A DNA stretch of 53,269 nucleotides from Bacillota bacterium (GCA_017436705.1 JAFSCP010000019.1:1-53269); one strand, 5' to 3'. Counted from the stretch's first letter, positions 12,211 through 21,615 are shown. Made by a program: numbers and translations. The notes: a model not told the origin generated them from the letters alone.

Positions 12211-13161
12211 TCAAAGTTTGGCTGCCATCTCTTCCAGTCTTCTCAGCCGGTTGTTGATGCCTGATTTTTTCAGCGGCGGGTCACAAAGTTCCCCCAGGGC
12301 CGCAATTGACATATCCGGATGCTCCAGTCTGAGATAGGCAACTTCTCTGAGTTTGTCATTGAGGCTGTCAATTCCTTTTATTTCGTCGATTTTTTTAATT
12401 GCCTCGACCTGCTTCATGGATGCCTCGATGCTTCGGTCCATGTTGGCACTGTCGCAGTTACTCATACGTTTGGCCGAATTGACCATTTCCTTCTTGATTC
12501 TTGTTTCTTCCATGCTGAAAACCTGATTGCTGGCACCCATTATTGCCAGAGTGTCACTTATGTAATCTGCTTTCTTCATGTAGACCACATGCTTCTTGCC
12601 CCGCTGGACAACTTTGCAGTTCAGGTCAACGAAGGAATTTATCATCTTCTTGAGGTCAGCTGCCATGGTCGGTGAATCCAGAACGAACTCCAGGTCGTAA
12701 CTCTTTTCAGGGTCGCTCATGGTTCCTGCTGCCAGGAAAACACCCCGCAGGTAAGCTTTTTTGCAGCATTTTGTTCTGATGATACCTGCATAAATACCGT
12801 CAGAAATATAGTTATTACCTTCCTTTATGAGAAGAATCCCGCACTCACGGAGAATCTGTTCAGAAAGGTTGTCCGCATCAATATTTATAATATATGAAAA
12901 TTTGCTGTGATTTTTGCCTACTCCGTGACTTTCGCCTATTTCCAGCTTGGTTTCAATGCCAAAATAGTCCTGGATAAGTTTTTTATAGTGACGGGCTACA
13001 GCAGGATTTTCTGTAGTAATTCTGATTTTGAACTTACCGAAACCGGCAAGACCTATACTTCCGGCCACACGGATGAAGCCGGCAATCTCTGCCAGCATGC
13101 AGCACTTCTTTTCCGGTTCGATATGCGCAAGCTCGTTTTTTGTATCTGAAGCAAAAGACAT
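12211..13161 (-). CDS. whiA: DNA-binding protein WhiA
   Basis: A regulator conserved in Gram-positive bacteria, required for sporulation septation in Streptomyces and linked to division in Bacillus. 316 residues: an N-terminal LAGLIDADG-homing-endonuclease-like fold (about 1-200; SFASDTKNELAHIEPEKKCC, AEIAGFIRVAGSI) and a C-terminal helix-turn-helix (HPDMSIAALGELCDPPLKKSGINNRLRRLEEMA). Ribosome site AAGGAGG, ATG start. In most Firmicutes whiA follows rapZ and yvcK. Here it stands alone 11 kb from rapZ, directly divergent from the his operon, and no yvcK gene is in the window. Confidence 0.95.
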   Translation of the reverse strand: MSFASDTKNELAHIEPEKKCCMLAEIAGFIRVAGSIGLAGFGKFKIRITTENPAVARHYKKLIQDYFGIETKLEIGESHGVGKNHSKFSYIINIDADNLSEQILRECGILLIKEGNNYISDGIYAGIIRTKCCKKAYLRGVFLAAGTMSDPEKSYDLEFVLDSPTMAADLKKMINSFVDLNCKVVQRGKKHVVYMKKADYISDTLAIMGASNQVFSMEETRIKKEMVNSAKRMSNCDSANMDRSIEASMKQVEAIKKIDEIKGIDSLNDKLREVAYLRLEHPDMSIAALGELCDPPLKKSGINNRLRRLEEMAAKL

Positions 13162-13236
13162 TTTGTTTTCCTCCTTAATATATATTCAGTATACATTATG
13201 TACGCCAAAATGTGCAATCTTTTTTATCAAAAACCA

Positions 13237-13276
13237 TTGACTTTACTTATTTACTTTGATAAAGTAGTAAAGTAAT
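13237..13276 (+). promoter_or_regulatory. his operon promoter overlapped by a palindrome (probable repressor site)
   Basis: TTGACT (13237-13242), a 17-base spacer, and extended -10 TGaTAAAGT (13257-13265). Inverted arms ACTTTGATAAAGT are centred on the -10, and outer arms ACTTTACT / AGTAAAGT flank it. The leader to hisZ is only about 27 bases, too short for a T-box or peptide attenuator, so control is probably by a DNA-binding repressor. A TrpR-like HisR/YerC regulator has been described for Firmicute his genes; whether its motif matches is unchecked. Confidence 0.6.
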
Positions 13277-13298
13277 GTTTATGACAGGAGTTTTTACT

Positions 13299-14402
13299 AT
13301 GCAGATTGACCCAAAAGTATTAAAAAAAGACGAAGAGATTGCCTATAAACTGCGCTCACTTTACCGCCGTTTCGGCTATTCACAGTACACCATGAGCAAG
13401 TTTGAGGAATATTCACTTTACGCTAAAAACAAGGATTTCCTCATCTCTGACGCAATCATCTCATTTACAGACACCCACGGACGCCTCATGGCTCTCAAGC
13501 CTGACGTGACCCTTTCCATTGTAAATAATTCCCAGGACGCTGCGGGCCATGTACAGAAAATGTACTATGACGAAAACGTCTACCGACTCCCTAAAGGCGC
13601 CCATTCTTTCAAGGAAATCAAGCAGACCGGACTTGAGTGTATCGGTGATATCACCTGCCTGGAAGTATGTGAAGTAATCATGCTTGCACTCCGCAGTCTG
13701 GAAAGTATTTCCGATGAATATATATTTGAAATTTCCCATGTTGGCCTGCTTGAAGCACTTCTGGACGAAGCTGCCCTTCCTCATAAGGCCGAAAAGCGGG
13801 TTCTCAGCTGCATCATCAGCAAGAACACAGGCGAACTGGAACAGATATTTGAAGAACTGAATCTCTGTGAAGAGAAAAAAGCCAGACTGGAAGTTTTCTT
13901 CCGTAACTTCCAGTCATTCGCAGAAGCCCTTGAAGCTTTCGGAAAGGTATGTACCGGCGAAGAATCCGCAAAGGCACTGTCCGAATTTGAAACTGTACTT
14001 AACTTTATATCTTCTACCAGTTTCGCAAAGCATACCAAGGTGAACTTTTCACTGACCAACAATATGAACTACTACAGCGGAATCGCTTTCCGCGGCTACA
14101 TCAGCGGAGTTCCTACCGGTATACTTTCCGGTGGTCAGTACGATAATCTGATGAGAAAAATGGGCCGCAAGGCCAGAGCAGTCGGCTTTGCTGTTTACCT
14201 GGACGCGCTTAAGCGTCTGGGCGGAGATGACAGAGAATACGATGTTGATATCATTCTCCTTGCCGGAGACGATATCGCAGTAGCAATACGAGCGGCGGAA
14301 ACCCTTTCATTTGACAACACTTCCGTGCGCATCTGCAGCGAAATCCCGCAGGATATTACATACCGTCAGGTACTCAGCATCGCAGGAAAAGGAGCAAAAT
14401 AA
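13299..14402 (+). CDS. hisZ: ATP phosphoribosyltransferase regulatory subunit HisZ
   Basis: A paralogue of histidyl-tRNA synthetase without aminoacylation activity. It forms the HisZ-HisG octamer and confers histidine feedback control on the first step of histidine synthesis. The start is set at the ATG at 13299, eight bases after AGGAG; an upstream in-frame ATG at 13275 lies on the promoter. 367 residues. Class II synthetase motifs are visible in modified form: ALKPDVTLSIV (motif 2-like region) and GGQYDNLMRKMGRKARAVGFAVYLD. There is no C-terminal anticodon-binding domain. Its presence matches the short HisG encoded next. Confidence 0.93.
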   Translation: MQIDPKVLKKDEEIAYKLRSLYRRFGYSQYTMSKFEEYSLYAKNKDFLISDAIISFTDTHGRLMALKPDVTLSIVNNSQDAAGHVQKMYYDENVYRLPKGAHSFKEIKQTGLECIGDITCLEVCEVIMLALRSLESISDEYIFEISHVGLLEALLDEAALPHKAEKRVLSCIISKNTGELEQIFEELNLCEEKKARLEVFFRNFQSFAEALEAFGKVCTGEESAKALSEFETVLNFISSTSFAKHTKVNFSLTNNMNYYSGIAFRGYISGVPTGILSGGQYDNLMRKMGRKARAVGFAVYLDALKRLGGDDREYDVDIILLAGDDIAVAIRAAETLSFDNTSVRICSEIPQDITYRQVLSIAGKGAK

Positions 14403-14407
14403 CAGAC

Positions 14408-15049
14408 ATGAAAATGATAGATATCGCCCTTCCCAAGGGCAGACTTGGAGAAAAGGTTTACGACATGTTTGAGGCTGCAGGCTTCAGCTGTCCCTCCATC
14501 CGCGAAGAAAACCGCAAACTTATATTTGAAAACGAAGAACTGGGGCTGAGATTTTTCTGGGTAAAGCCTTCTGACGTGGCAATTTACGTCGAACGAGGCG
14601 CAGCAGACATCGGCGTTGCCGGTAAGGACATACTTCTGGAGTACCAGCCTGATGTTTACGAACTTCTGGACCTGAACATCGGAAAATGCCGCATGGCTGT
14701 GGCCGCAGCCAAGGGATTCCGCGACAACAGCGATGCCCCGCTGAGAGTAGCGACCAAGTTTTCCCGCATTGCTGAAGAGTTTTACGCCAAGAAATGCCGC
14801 GAAATCGACATCATCCACCTCAACGGTTCTATCGAAATCGCCCCGATTCTCAACCTTTCCGATGTAATCGTGGACATAGTTGAGACCGGCAAAACCCTTT
14901 ACGAAAACAATCTGGAGCCCATAGAAACCATCGTTCCGATCAGCGCAAGACTGATTTCCAACAAGGCAAGCTACCAGTTCAAAAATGAAACCATAGAAAA
15001 AATCAAAGCCGGCCTGGCCGGACAAGTGAGGAATACAAAAAATGATTAA
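14408..15049 (+). CDS. hisG: ATP phosphoribosyltransferase, short form
   Basis: The first committed step of histidine synthesis: ATP plus PRPP gives phosphoribosyl-ATP. 213 residues, the short (HisG-S) form lacking the C-terminal histidine-binding domain, so it needs HisZ. Visible features are IALPKGRLGEKVYDMFEAAG at the N-terminus, the periplasmic-binding-protein-like fold, and the PRPP-binding stretch DIVETGKTLYENNL. It lies six bases after hisZ and overlaps hisD by eight bases. Confidence 0.96.
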   Translation: MKMIDIALPKGRLGEKVYDMFEAAGFSCPSIREENRKLIFENEELGLRFFWVKPSDVAIYVERGAADIGVAGKDILLEYQPDVYELLDLNIGKCRMAVAAAKGFRDNSDAPLRVATKFSRIAEEFYAKKCREIDIIHLNGSIEIAPILNLSDVIVDIVETGKTLYENNLEPIETIVPISARLISNKASYQFKNETIEKIKAGLAGQVRNTKND

Positions 15050-16316
15050 GATTTACAGATACGGAGAAGTTCCTAATTCAGAAATATTTGCCCGTACCGA
15101 TGTGCAGGCAGACGTTTCCGGCATCGTGTCGGAAATCATTGAAAATGTAAAAGCAAACGGCGACAAAGCCTTATTGGAATACTGCCGTAAATTTGACGGT
15201 GCAGACCTTCAGTCTCTGGAAGTAAGCCAGGAAGAAATTGATGAAGCTTTTGCGGCAGTAGATCCTGAGTTTATCAGAATCCTTCAGGATGCAGCTTCAA
15301 ACATCCGCACTTTCCATGAAAAGCAGGTAAGAAACAGTTTCATCATCAGTGAAAAAGACGGAGTAATCATGGGCCAGAAGGTAATGCCTATCGAAAAAGT
15401 CGGCCTTTATGTTCCCGGCGGCACAGCAGCTTACCCTTCCACAGTTCTCATGGACACAATCCCCGCAAAAATAGCAGGATGTCAGGAGATCTGCATCACA
15501 ACTCCTCCGGGAGCTGACGGCAAAGTAAACCCTGTAATTCTGGCAGCAGCCAAAATCGCCGGTGCAAACCGCATCTTCAAGACAGGCGGTGCCCAGGCAG
15601 TTGCTGCTCTGGCATACGGCACAGAAACAATCCCTAAGGTTGATAAAATCGTAGGTCCCGGCAATGCCTTCGTGGCAGAAGCCAAGAAGCAGGTTTTCGG
15701 CATGGTTGCCATCGACATGATTGCAGGTCCTTCAGAAATCCTCGTAGTGGCTGACGGCAGGAGCAATCCTGTATACGTTGCAGCCGACATGCTTTCCCAG
15801 GCTGAACACGACAAAAACGCCAGCGCAGTTCTTGTTACAGACGACATGGACTTCGCAAAGGCTGTAAGCGCTGAACTTGAACGTCAGCTGGCTCTCCTTC
15901 CGAGAGAAGAAATCGCCCGTGTTTCCATCGATAACAACGGCAAAATCATCGTAGCAGATGACCTGATGAAGGCCATTGACATTGCCAACGAAATCGCACC
16001 GGAACACCTGGAGCTTTGTGTGGACCAGCCTTTTGACTATCTGGACAAGGTTAAGCACGCAGGTTCAATCTTCATGGGAAGATATTGTCCTGAAGCTCTG
16101 GGAGACTATTTCGCAGGACCTAACCACACACTTCCTACAAGCGGCACAGCCCGCTTCTCCAGTCCTCTTTCGGTGGACGATTTCGTGAAGAAGTCCCAGT
16201 ACACTTACTACACTAAAGAGGCTCTTGAAAAAGTTGCTTACGACATAGCATACTTCGCAGGCAAGGAAGGTCTGGACGCTCACGCCAAGAGCGCTACCAT
16301 CCGTTTCGAAGAATAA
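15042..16316 (+). CDS. hisD: Histidinol dehydrogenase
   Basis: Zinc-dependent four-electron oxidation of histidinol to histidine with two NAD+. 424 residues, usual length. Signatures include YVPGGTAAYPSTVLM, the Zn-ligand segment SQAEHDKNASAVL, the catalytic Glu-His in IAPEHLELC, and the C-terminal GPNHTLPTSGTARF with a further metal/substrate histidine. Coupled to hisG by an 8-base overlap. Confidence 0.97.
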   Translation: MIKIYRYGEVPNSEIFARTDVQADVSGIVSEIIENVKANGDKALLEYCRKFDGADLQSLEVSQEEIDEAFAAVDPEFIRILQDAASNIRTFHEKQVRNSFIISEKDGVIMGQKVMPIEKVGLYVPGGTAAYPSTVLMDTIPAKIAGCQEICITTPPGADGKVNPVILAAAKIAGANRIFKTGGAQAVAALAYGTETIPKVDKIVGPGNAFVAEAKKQVFGMVAIDMIAGPSEILVVADGRSNPVYVAADMLSQAEHDKNASAVLVTDDMDFAKAVSAELERQLALLPREEIARVSIDNNGKIIVADDLMKAIDIANEIAPEHLELCVDQPFDYLDKVKHAGSIFMGRYCPEALGDYFAGPNHTLPTSGTARFSSPLSVDDFVKKSQYTYYTKEALEKVAYDIAYFAGKEGLDAHAKSATIRFEE

Positions 16317-16338
16317 AACACACAGAAGAGGCACAAAA

Positions 16339-17397
16339 ATGAGTAGATTTTTAAATTCAAAATATACAGAGCTTGAGGTATATACACCCGGCGAACAGCC
16401 AAGGGACATGAAATACATCAAGCTCAACACCAACGAATCACCTTATCCGCCATCACCGGCAGTACTTGCAGCTGTAAACGCAGACCAGGCAGAACTTCTC
16501 AGACTTTACTCAGACCCTGAGTGTAAAAATCTGAAGAATTCAATTGCAAAGCTGTACGGCGTAAACCCGGAAAACATTTACCTTTCCAACGGGTCTGACG
16601 ATATTTTAAACTTCGCATTCATGGCCTTCACCGAGGGCGGCAAAGCAGCCTTTCCTGAAATCAGCTACGGTTTTTACAAGGTATTTGCCCAGCTTTACGG
16701 CATTGAATGCAGGAAGATTCCTCTCAGAGAGGATTTTTCCATCGACCCTGAAGACTACTGCGGGCTGGGCTGCTTCACAGTAATTGCAAACCCTAACGCA
16801 CCTACCGGCAGAACAATTTCACTGGAAGACATCGAAAAGATTCTCCAGACCAACCCTGACAATGTGGTTGTAATTGATGAGGCCTATGTGGACTTCAGCG
16901 GACAGTCATGCTACCCGCTGATTAAAAAGTATAAGAACCTGCTGGTCGTACAGACTTTTTCCAAGTCACGCTCCATGGCCGGTGCCCGTCTCGGATTTGC
17001 CTTTGCTGATGAAGAGCTGATTTCGGATCTTAAGAGAATCAAATTCTCAACCAATCCGTACAATGTGAACCGCCTCACTCTGGCAGCAGGCGAAGCGGCC
17101 ATCAGGGAAAACGATTATTATATGGAAAACTGCCGCCGCATCATGGCAACACGTGACCGTACCACTGCAGAACTTGAAAAACTGGGTTTCACAGTGATTC
17201 CGTCCAAGGCAAACTTTATCTTTGCCAAGTCAGGCAGAATCGGCGGTCAGGAGCTTTATGAAGAACTGAAGAAGCGTGGAATTCTTATCCGCCACTTCTC
17301 TGATCCGAAAATTTCAGACTTCAACCGTATCACCATCGGAACAGATGATGAAATGACGATTCTGGTAAATACTATTAAAAATATACTGGAGGCCTGA
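16339..17397 (+). CDS. hisC: Histidinol-phosphate aminotransferase
   Basis: A PLP enzyme converting imidazole-acetol phosphate to histidinol phosphate using glutamate. 352 residues, fold type I. NPNAPTG (151-157) and DEAYVDF (180-186) bind cofactor and substrate. The Schiff-base lysine is K209 in TFSKSRSMAGARLGF. Ribosome site AGAGG, ATG at 16339. Its product needs a phosphatase that the his operon does not encode. Confidence 0.96.
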   Translation: MSRFLNSKYTELEVYTPGEQPRDMKYIKLNTNESPYPPSPAVLAAVNADQAELLRLYSDPECKNLKNSIAKLYGVNPENIYLSNGSDDILNFAFMAFTEGGKAAFPEISYGFYKVFAQLYGIECRKIPLREDFSIDPEDYCGLGCFTVIANPNAPTGRTISLEDIEKILQTNPDNVVVIDEAYVDFSGQSCYPLIKKYKNLLVVQTFSKSRSMAGARLGFAFADEELISDLKRIKFSTNPYNVNRLTLAAGEAAIRENDYYMENCRRIMATRDRTTAELEKLGFTVIPSKANFIFAKSGRIGGQELYEELKKRGILIRHFSDPKISDFNRITIGTDDEMTILVNTIKNILEA

Positions 17398-17399
17398 TT

Positions 17400-18011
17400 A
17401 TGGCAAATATATACGATAAAAAAGCAAGAGGATATCAGATTATCCGCAAAACAGCCGAGACCGACATTAATCTGGAAATAAATCTTGACGGCAGCGGCAA
17501 AAGTACCATCGACACAGGCTGCGGTTTTCTTGACCACATGCTTACATTATTCGCCCGTCACGGCAGATTTGATCTGGACGTAACCTGCAAAGGCGACACC
17601 TACGTGGACTACCACCACACTGCTGAGGACATCGGCATCGTCCTTGGACAGGCTTTTGCCCAGGCCATCGGCGACAAAAAAGGCATCACTCGCTACGGCA
17701 GCTTCATCCTTCCTATGGACGAAGCCCTTATCATGAGTGCTGTCGATATCAGCGGCCGCAGTTACCTTGGCTACAGTCTTGAAATTCCGACAGAAAAAGT
17801 CGGGGATTTCGATACTGAGCTTGTGGAAGAATTCTGGCTTGGCTTTGTCAGAAACGCACAGGTTACTCTCCACATCCGCCAGCTGGCAGGCACAAACTCT
17901 CACCACATTATCGAAGGTGCTTTTAAATCGGTGGCCCGTTCGCTGAAAGCTGCTGTTGCCATCGACCCTGACTTTGCTGACGAAATCCCTTCAACCAAAG
18001 GAGTGTTATAA
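17400..18011 (+). CDS. hisB: Imidazoleglycerol-phosphate dehydratase
   Basis: Mn-dependent dehydration of imidazole-glycerol phosphate to imidazole-acetol phosphate. 203 residues, the monofunctional form without the phosphatase domain found in enterobacteria. The duplicated metal-binding half-sites are visible: GCGFLDHMLTLFARH with DYHHTAEDIG in the first half, and SHHIIEGAFKSVARSL in the second. It starts two bases after hisC. Confidence 0.96.
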   Translation: MANIYDKKARGYQIIRKTAETDINLEINLDGSGKSTIDTGCGFLDHMLTLFARHGRFDLDVTCKGDTYVDYHHTAEDIGIVLGQAFAQAIGDKKGITRYGSFILPMDEALIMSAVDISGRSYLGYSLEIPTEKVGDFDTELVEEFWLGFVRNAQVTLHIRQLAGTNSHHIIEGAFKSVARSLKAAVAIDPDFADEIPSTKGVL

Positions 18012-18628
18012 TGATTGCGATTATTGATTACGGCGTGGGCAACCTCTTTTCCCTTTCCTCCTCCATCAGAGCAGTAGGCGGCGAAGCGGTTGTTACAGGA
18101 GACCCTGAGGTTATCAGAAATGCCGACAAACTGATTCTCCCCGGTGTGGGAGCTTTCGGCGATGCTGCCGCTAAGCTTTTCCAATCCGGACTTGATAAAG
18201 TAATTTACGAAGAAACCGGCAAAGGCAAGCCGCTCATGGGCATCTGTCTGGGCATGCAGCTTCTCTTCGAGGAAAGCCACGAGTACGGTGTTCATAAAGG
18301 TCTTGGCCTTATCCCCGGCAAAATCGTGGGTATGGAAGGCCGCATTCCTGAAGGCCTGAATATTCCTCACATCGGCTGGAACGGACTGAATTTTACAGAA
18401 AAAAAGAGCCCGATTTTCAAATATCTTAAAGAAGGCGACTGCGTTTACTTCGTCCACTCTTTCTACGGCATTGACTGTGAGGAAAGCACCACTGCAACTG
18501 CAGAGTACGGCATTCCTGTCACTGCTTCCGTGCAGAAAGGCAACATCTACGGCTGCCAGTTCCACCCTGAAAAGAGCGGCAAAGTTGGTCTTTCAATTTT
18601 AAAAGCATTCTGTGAGTTAGGAGAATAA
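18011..18628 (+). CDS. hisH: Imidazole glycerol phosphate synthase, glutaminase subunit
   Basis: The class I glutamine amidotransferase that supplies ammonia to HisF. 205 residues. Catalytic triad: C79 in GICLGMQLLFEES, H185 and E187 in CQFHPEKSG. The oxyanion strand PGVGAFGDA is intact. One-base overlap with the hisB stop. Confidence 0.96.
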   Translation: MIAIIDYGVGNLFSLSSSIRAVGGEAVVTGDPEVIRNADKLILPGVGAFGDAAAKLFQSGLDKVIYEETGKGKPLMGICLGMQLLFEESHEYGVHKGLGLIPGKIVGMEGRIPEGLNIPHIGWNGLNFTEKKSPIFKYLKEGDCVYFVHSFYGIDCEESTTATAEYGIPVTASVQKGNIYGCQFHPEKSGKVGLSILKAFCELGE

Positions 18629-18630
18629 GT

Positions 18631-19344
18631 ATGAATATATTTCCTGCAATAGACATTCTCGGCGGCTGTGCCGTGCGCCTCTTCAAAGGCGACTACGACC
18701 AGATGACCATTTACAGCACCCAGCCTGCTGAAATCGCAAAGGATTTTGAAGCTGCCGGTGCCAAGTTTATCCACCTTGTGGACCTGGAAGGTGCCAAGTC
18801 CGGCACAACTCCAAACATTGAAACAATCAAGCAGATCCGTGCAGAATCCAGCCTCTTCATCGAAGTCGGCGGCGGCATACGTTCCATGGAAGTAATCAGA
18901 ACATATCTTGATGCCGGTGTAAACCGTGTAATCCTAGGAACCGCTGCAGTGAACGACCCTGACTTTCTTAAGAAAGCTGTTGAAACTTACGGTGAAAAAA
19001 TCGCTGTTGGTGTGGATATCAAAGACGGCTACGTGGCCATCAAAGGCTGGACCGAAAAATCCGAACACGATGGCATGGAGTTCTGCCGTAAAATGCAGGA
19101 GCTGGGCGTGAAGACCATTATCTGCACCGACATTTCCAAGGACGGTGCCATGAAAGGTACAAACAGGGAGCTTTACCGCCAGCTTTCTGAAGAACTGCAC
19201 ATCAACATTATCGCATCAGGCGGAGTATCGTCCATTGACGATGTAAAAGCCCTGGCCGAAATGAACCTTTACGGCGCAATCATCGGCAAAGCCTACTACA
19301 CAGGCGCCATTGACCTCGCCAAAGCCCTGGAGGTATCCCAATGA
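18631..19344 (+). CDS. hisA: ProFAR isomerase (5'-ProFAR to PRFAR)
   Basis: An Amadori-type isomerase with a (beta/alpha)8 barrel built of two similar halves. 237 residues. The catalytic pair D8 (FPAIDILGG) and D129 (VGVDIKDG), and phosphate loops GGGIRS and ASGGVSS, are present. It overlaps hisF by four bases. Confidence 0.96.
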   Translation: MNIFPAIDILGGCAVRLFKGDYDQMTIYSTQPAEIAKDFEAAGAKFIHLVDLEGAKSGTTPNIETIKQIRAESSLFIEVGGGIRSMEVIRTYLDAGVNRVILGTAAVNDPDFLKKAVETYGEKIAVGVDIKDGYVAIKGWTEKSEHDGMEFCRKMQELGVKTIICTDISKDGAMKGTNRELYRQLSEELHINIIASGGVSSIDDVKALAEMNLYGAIIGKAYYTGAIDLAKALEVSQ

Positions 19345-20099
19345 TAACCAAGAGAATTATCCCCTGCCTGGACGTAAAAAACGGCCGCGTGGTTAAAGGG
19401 GTCAACTTTAAAGATTTAAACGACGTATCATCACCCGTTGAACTGGCAAAGTACTACAGCGACAATGGTGCTGACGAACTGGTCTTTTATGACATAACTG
19501 CTTCTTTCGAGGAGCGCAAACTTTTCACCGATATTCTGACTGAAGTGGCATCACAGATTTTCATACCACTGACAGTGGGAGGCGGAATTAACACTTTGGA
19601 GGACTTTGACCGGGTGCTCAAGTGCGGTGCGGACAAAGTCAGCGTAAACTCCGGCGCAATCAAAAACCCTGACCTTATCGGCCAGGCTGCGAAAAAATAC
19701 GGCGACCAGTGCGTGGTCCTTTCCGTGGACGTGAAGCGTGTGGACGGTGAATTCCATGTGTTTGCCAAAGGCGGCCGGGAAGACACCGGCATGGAAGCCA
19801 TCAGCTGGATTAAACGCTGCGTAGAAGCCGGCGCCGGCGAAGTTGTTGTAAACTCCATCGACACTGATGGCGTAAAAAAAGGCTTTGACCTTGAAATGCT
19901 CAAGGCAGTATGCGAAGTAGTTTCAGTCCCTGTCATCGCTTCAGGCGGTGCAGGCAGTATCGGCGACTTCACCACCCTCTTCAATGAGGTTCCTGAAGTA
20001 TCAGCAGGTCTTGCAGCATCTATCTTCCACTTCGGAGAAGTTGCCATCACTGACCTGAAAGAAGATCTTGATAAAAACGGTATTACTGTGAGGTTATAG
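19341..20099 (+). CDS. hisF: Imidazole glycerol phosphate synthase, cyclase subunit
   Basis: Uses ammonia channelled from HisH to turn PRFAR into imidazole-glycerol phosphate and AICAR. 252 residues, a (beta/alpha)8 barrel. Catalytic D11 (CLDVKNGRVVKG) and D130 (LSVDVKRVDG), with phosphate sites VGGGIN and ASGGAGS. Two bases separate it from hisIE. Confidence 0.97.
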   Translation: MITKRIIPCLDVKNGRVVKGVNFKDLNDVSSPVELAKYYSDNGADELVFYDITASFEERKLFTDILTEVASQIFIPLTVGGGINTLEDFDRVLKCGADKVSVNSGAIKNPDLIGQAAKKYGDQCVVLSVDVKRVDGEFHVFAKGGREDTGMEAISWIKRCVEAGAGEVVVNSIDTDGVKKGFDLEMLKAVCEVVSVPVIASGGAGSIGDFTTLFNEVPEVSAGLAASIFHFGEVAITDLKEDLDKNGITVRL

Positions 20100-20101
20100 A
20101 T

Positions 20102-20752
20102 ATGATAAATATTGACGAATTAAAATTTGACGACCGCGGGCTCATCCCTGCAATTGTTGTGGATGCCCTTTCCAAACAGGTGCTCACCCTGGCATATATG
20201 AACCGTGAAAGCCTTGAAATCTCTATGGAAAAAGGCCTGACCTGCTTCTACAGCCGCTCCCGTCAGGAACTCTGGCTCAAAGGCGAAACCAGCGGCAACT
20301 ACCAGCACATCGTCTCAATCACTGCTGACTGCGACAAAGATGCTCTGGTAGTAATGGTTGAAAAAGACGGTCCTGCATGCCACACCGGCAGCGAATCATG
20401 TTTCTTCGAGCCACTGTACAAGGCCGAAGGCAAGAATGAGTTTTCCATGGATGGACTTTATGAGCTTCTTCAGGGCCGCAAGACCGATATGCCTGAAGGC
20501 TCCTACACCACCTACCTTTTCCAGAAGGGCATAGATAAAATTCTCAAGAAAATCGGTGAAGAATCCACCGAAGTAATCATCGCCTCCAAGGCCGATGACA
20601 AAAAAGAAACCATCTACGAAATCGCCGACCTGGCATATCACGTGATGGTTATGATGGTTGAAATGGGTATTTCCCTTGAAGATGTCCGCAAAGAGCTGGC
20701 CTCCCGCCACATCATCGACCACAAGGTAAAGCAGGAAAAAATGACGGAGTAA
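20102..20752 (+). CDS. hisIE: Bifunctional PR-AMP cyclohydrolase / PR-ATP pyrophosphatase
   Basis: A fused second and third enzyme of the pathway. 216 residues. The HisI half (1-115) shows the zinc/magnesium motifs TCFYSRSRQELWLKGETSGN, ADCDKDAL and PACHTGSESCF. The HisE half (about 120-210) is an all-alpha MazG-like domain with KIGEESTEVIIASK and EIADLAYHVMVMM. The stop codon falls inside the loop of the operon terminator. Last gene of the his operon. Confidence 0.96.
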   Translation: MINIDELKFDDRGLIPAIVVDALSKQVLTLAYMNRESLEISMEKGLTCFYSRSRQELWLKGETSGNYQHIVSITADCDKDALVVMVEKDGPACHTGSESCFFEPLYKAEGKNEFSMDGLYELLQGRKTDMPEGSYTTYLFQKGIDKILKKIGEESTEVIIASKADDKKETIYEIADLAYHVMVMMVEMGISLEDVRKELASRHIIDHKVKQEKMTE

Positions 20753-20770
20753 TCTCCGCCATTTTTTATT
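20735..20770. terminator. Bidirectional terminator, his operon / ywaF-like gene
   Basis: A 9-bp stem ATGACGGAG / CTCCGCCAT (20741-20749, 20754-20762) with a run of T on the plus strand and a run of A before it. It serves both convergent transcripts and contains the hisIE stop codon in its loop. Confidence 0.8.
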
Positions 20771-21521
20771 ACCGCTTTATGAAATTAAGTGCCTTTGCGC
20801 ACAGGTTCACAAATGTTGTCCACACCAGAGATATTACTATGCAAGGTATGAACAGGTACAGTCCCGGCACAGGAATCCAGGACCAGAATATTTCAAGAAG
20901 TGCATTTCCTTCCGGACCGTAGGAATAGCAATAGTTCATGCTGTCAATTCCGCAGCTCTGTCCGATAACATTTACACCGAACATAACAACATAAAGTACG
21001 CCTGCAATGGCAACCGCCTTTTCCGCGCCTTTCCAGCTGATTTCCGCAAAACCCTGGAAACCTATATTCCAGTAAATTGCTGCAAGAGCTCCGTGACTCA
21101 GATAGAACATGAGCACTGCCGGTTCAAAAATTGAAACATCCAGAGCATAAACATCCGGCACAAGAAGAGCCATGGTTGCACCCACAGGGCTTACGAAAAA
21201 GCAGAAAGTCTGAAGAGCTTTTTTGTTCAGAGCAAGACCTGCAATGAACAGAACCAGACTGGCATAGCAGAGGTGGAACGGCAGCAGGTTTACAATCTTG
21301 GTATCCCAGCCGCTTCCGTACATTTCCATAAAACGCGGGTCTGTAAGCATGAAATAACGCTGAACGTAGAACATTACCATGAGGAAAATCCCTGTTCCCA
21401 GCAGAATCCTGCGTTTCTTTTCCTGCGGCATATTCCGCAGTATAAAGTACAATGCAATTGTGAGAATTACCATATATACCAGCATGCACATCCATACCGG
21501 ATTTCCATAAGAAATAATCAT
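20769..21521 (-). CDS. YwaF/TMEM164-type integral membrane protein
   Basis: 250 residues, about seven hydrophobic helices with short loops. The LPFHLCYASLVLFIAGLALNKKALQTFCFFVSPVGATMALL region and the SHGALAAIYW helix resemble the bacterial YwaF family (TIGR02206), whose function is unknown. A conserved His after the third helix (PFHLC) and another in the SHG helix could be functional. Monocistronic, convergent with the his operon and divergent from the cysteine desulfidase gene. Family naming is from memory of the pattern; no function is claimed. Confidence 0.7.
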   Translation of the reverse strand: MIISYGNPVWMCMLVYMVILTIALYFILRNMPQEKKRRILLGTGIFLMVMFYVQRYFMLTDPRFMEMYGSGWDTKIVNLLPFHLCYASLVLFIAGLALNKKALQTFCFFVSPVGATMALLVPDVYALDVSIFEPAVLMFYLSHGALAAIYWNIGFQGFAEISWKGAEKAVAIAGVLYVVMFGVNVIGQSCGIDSMNYCYSYGPEGNALLEIFWSWIPVPGLYLFIPCIVISLVWTTFVNLCAKALNFIKR

Positions 21522-21615
21522 TTCCGTGTCTTTTACTCCTTTGCGTTGTTAATAAATTGCTAATAACCATTAAATTATAACAGAGTTTTCACTTCAATAA
21601 AAGCCTTATTGCAGT

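Noticed and set aside
13162-13298. T-box riboswitch upstream of hisZ
   Set aside because: No specifier stem, TGGNACCGCG box or terminator stem is present; the gap is too short.
17900-18565. 221-residue minus-strand open frame over hisH
   Set aside because: Shadow of hisH/hisB; both of those are intact, overlapping and conserved.
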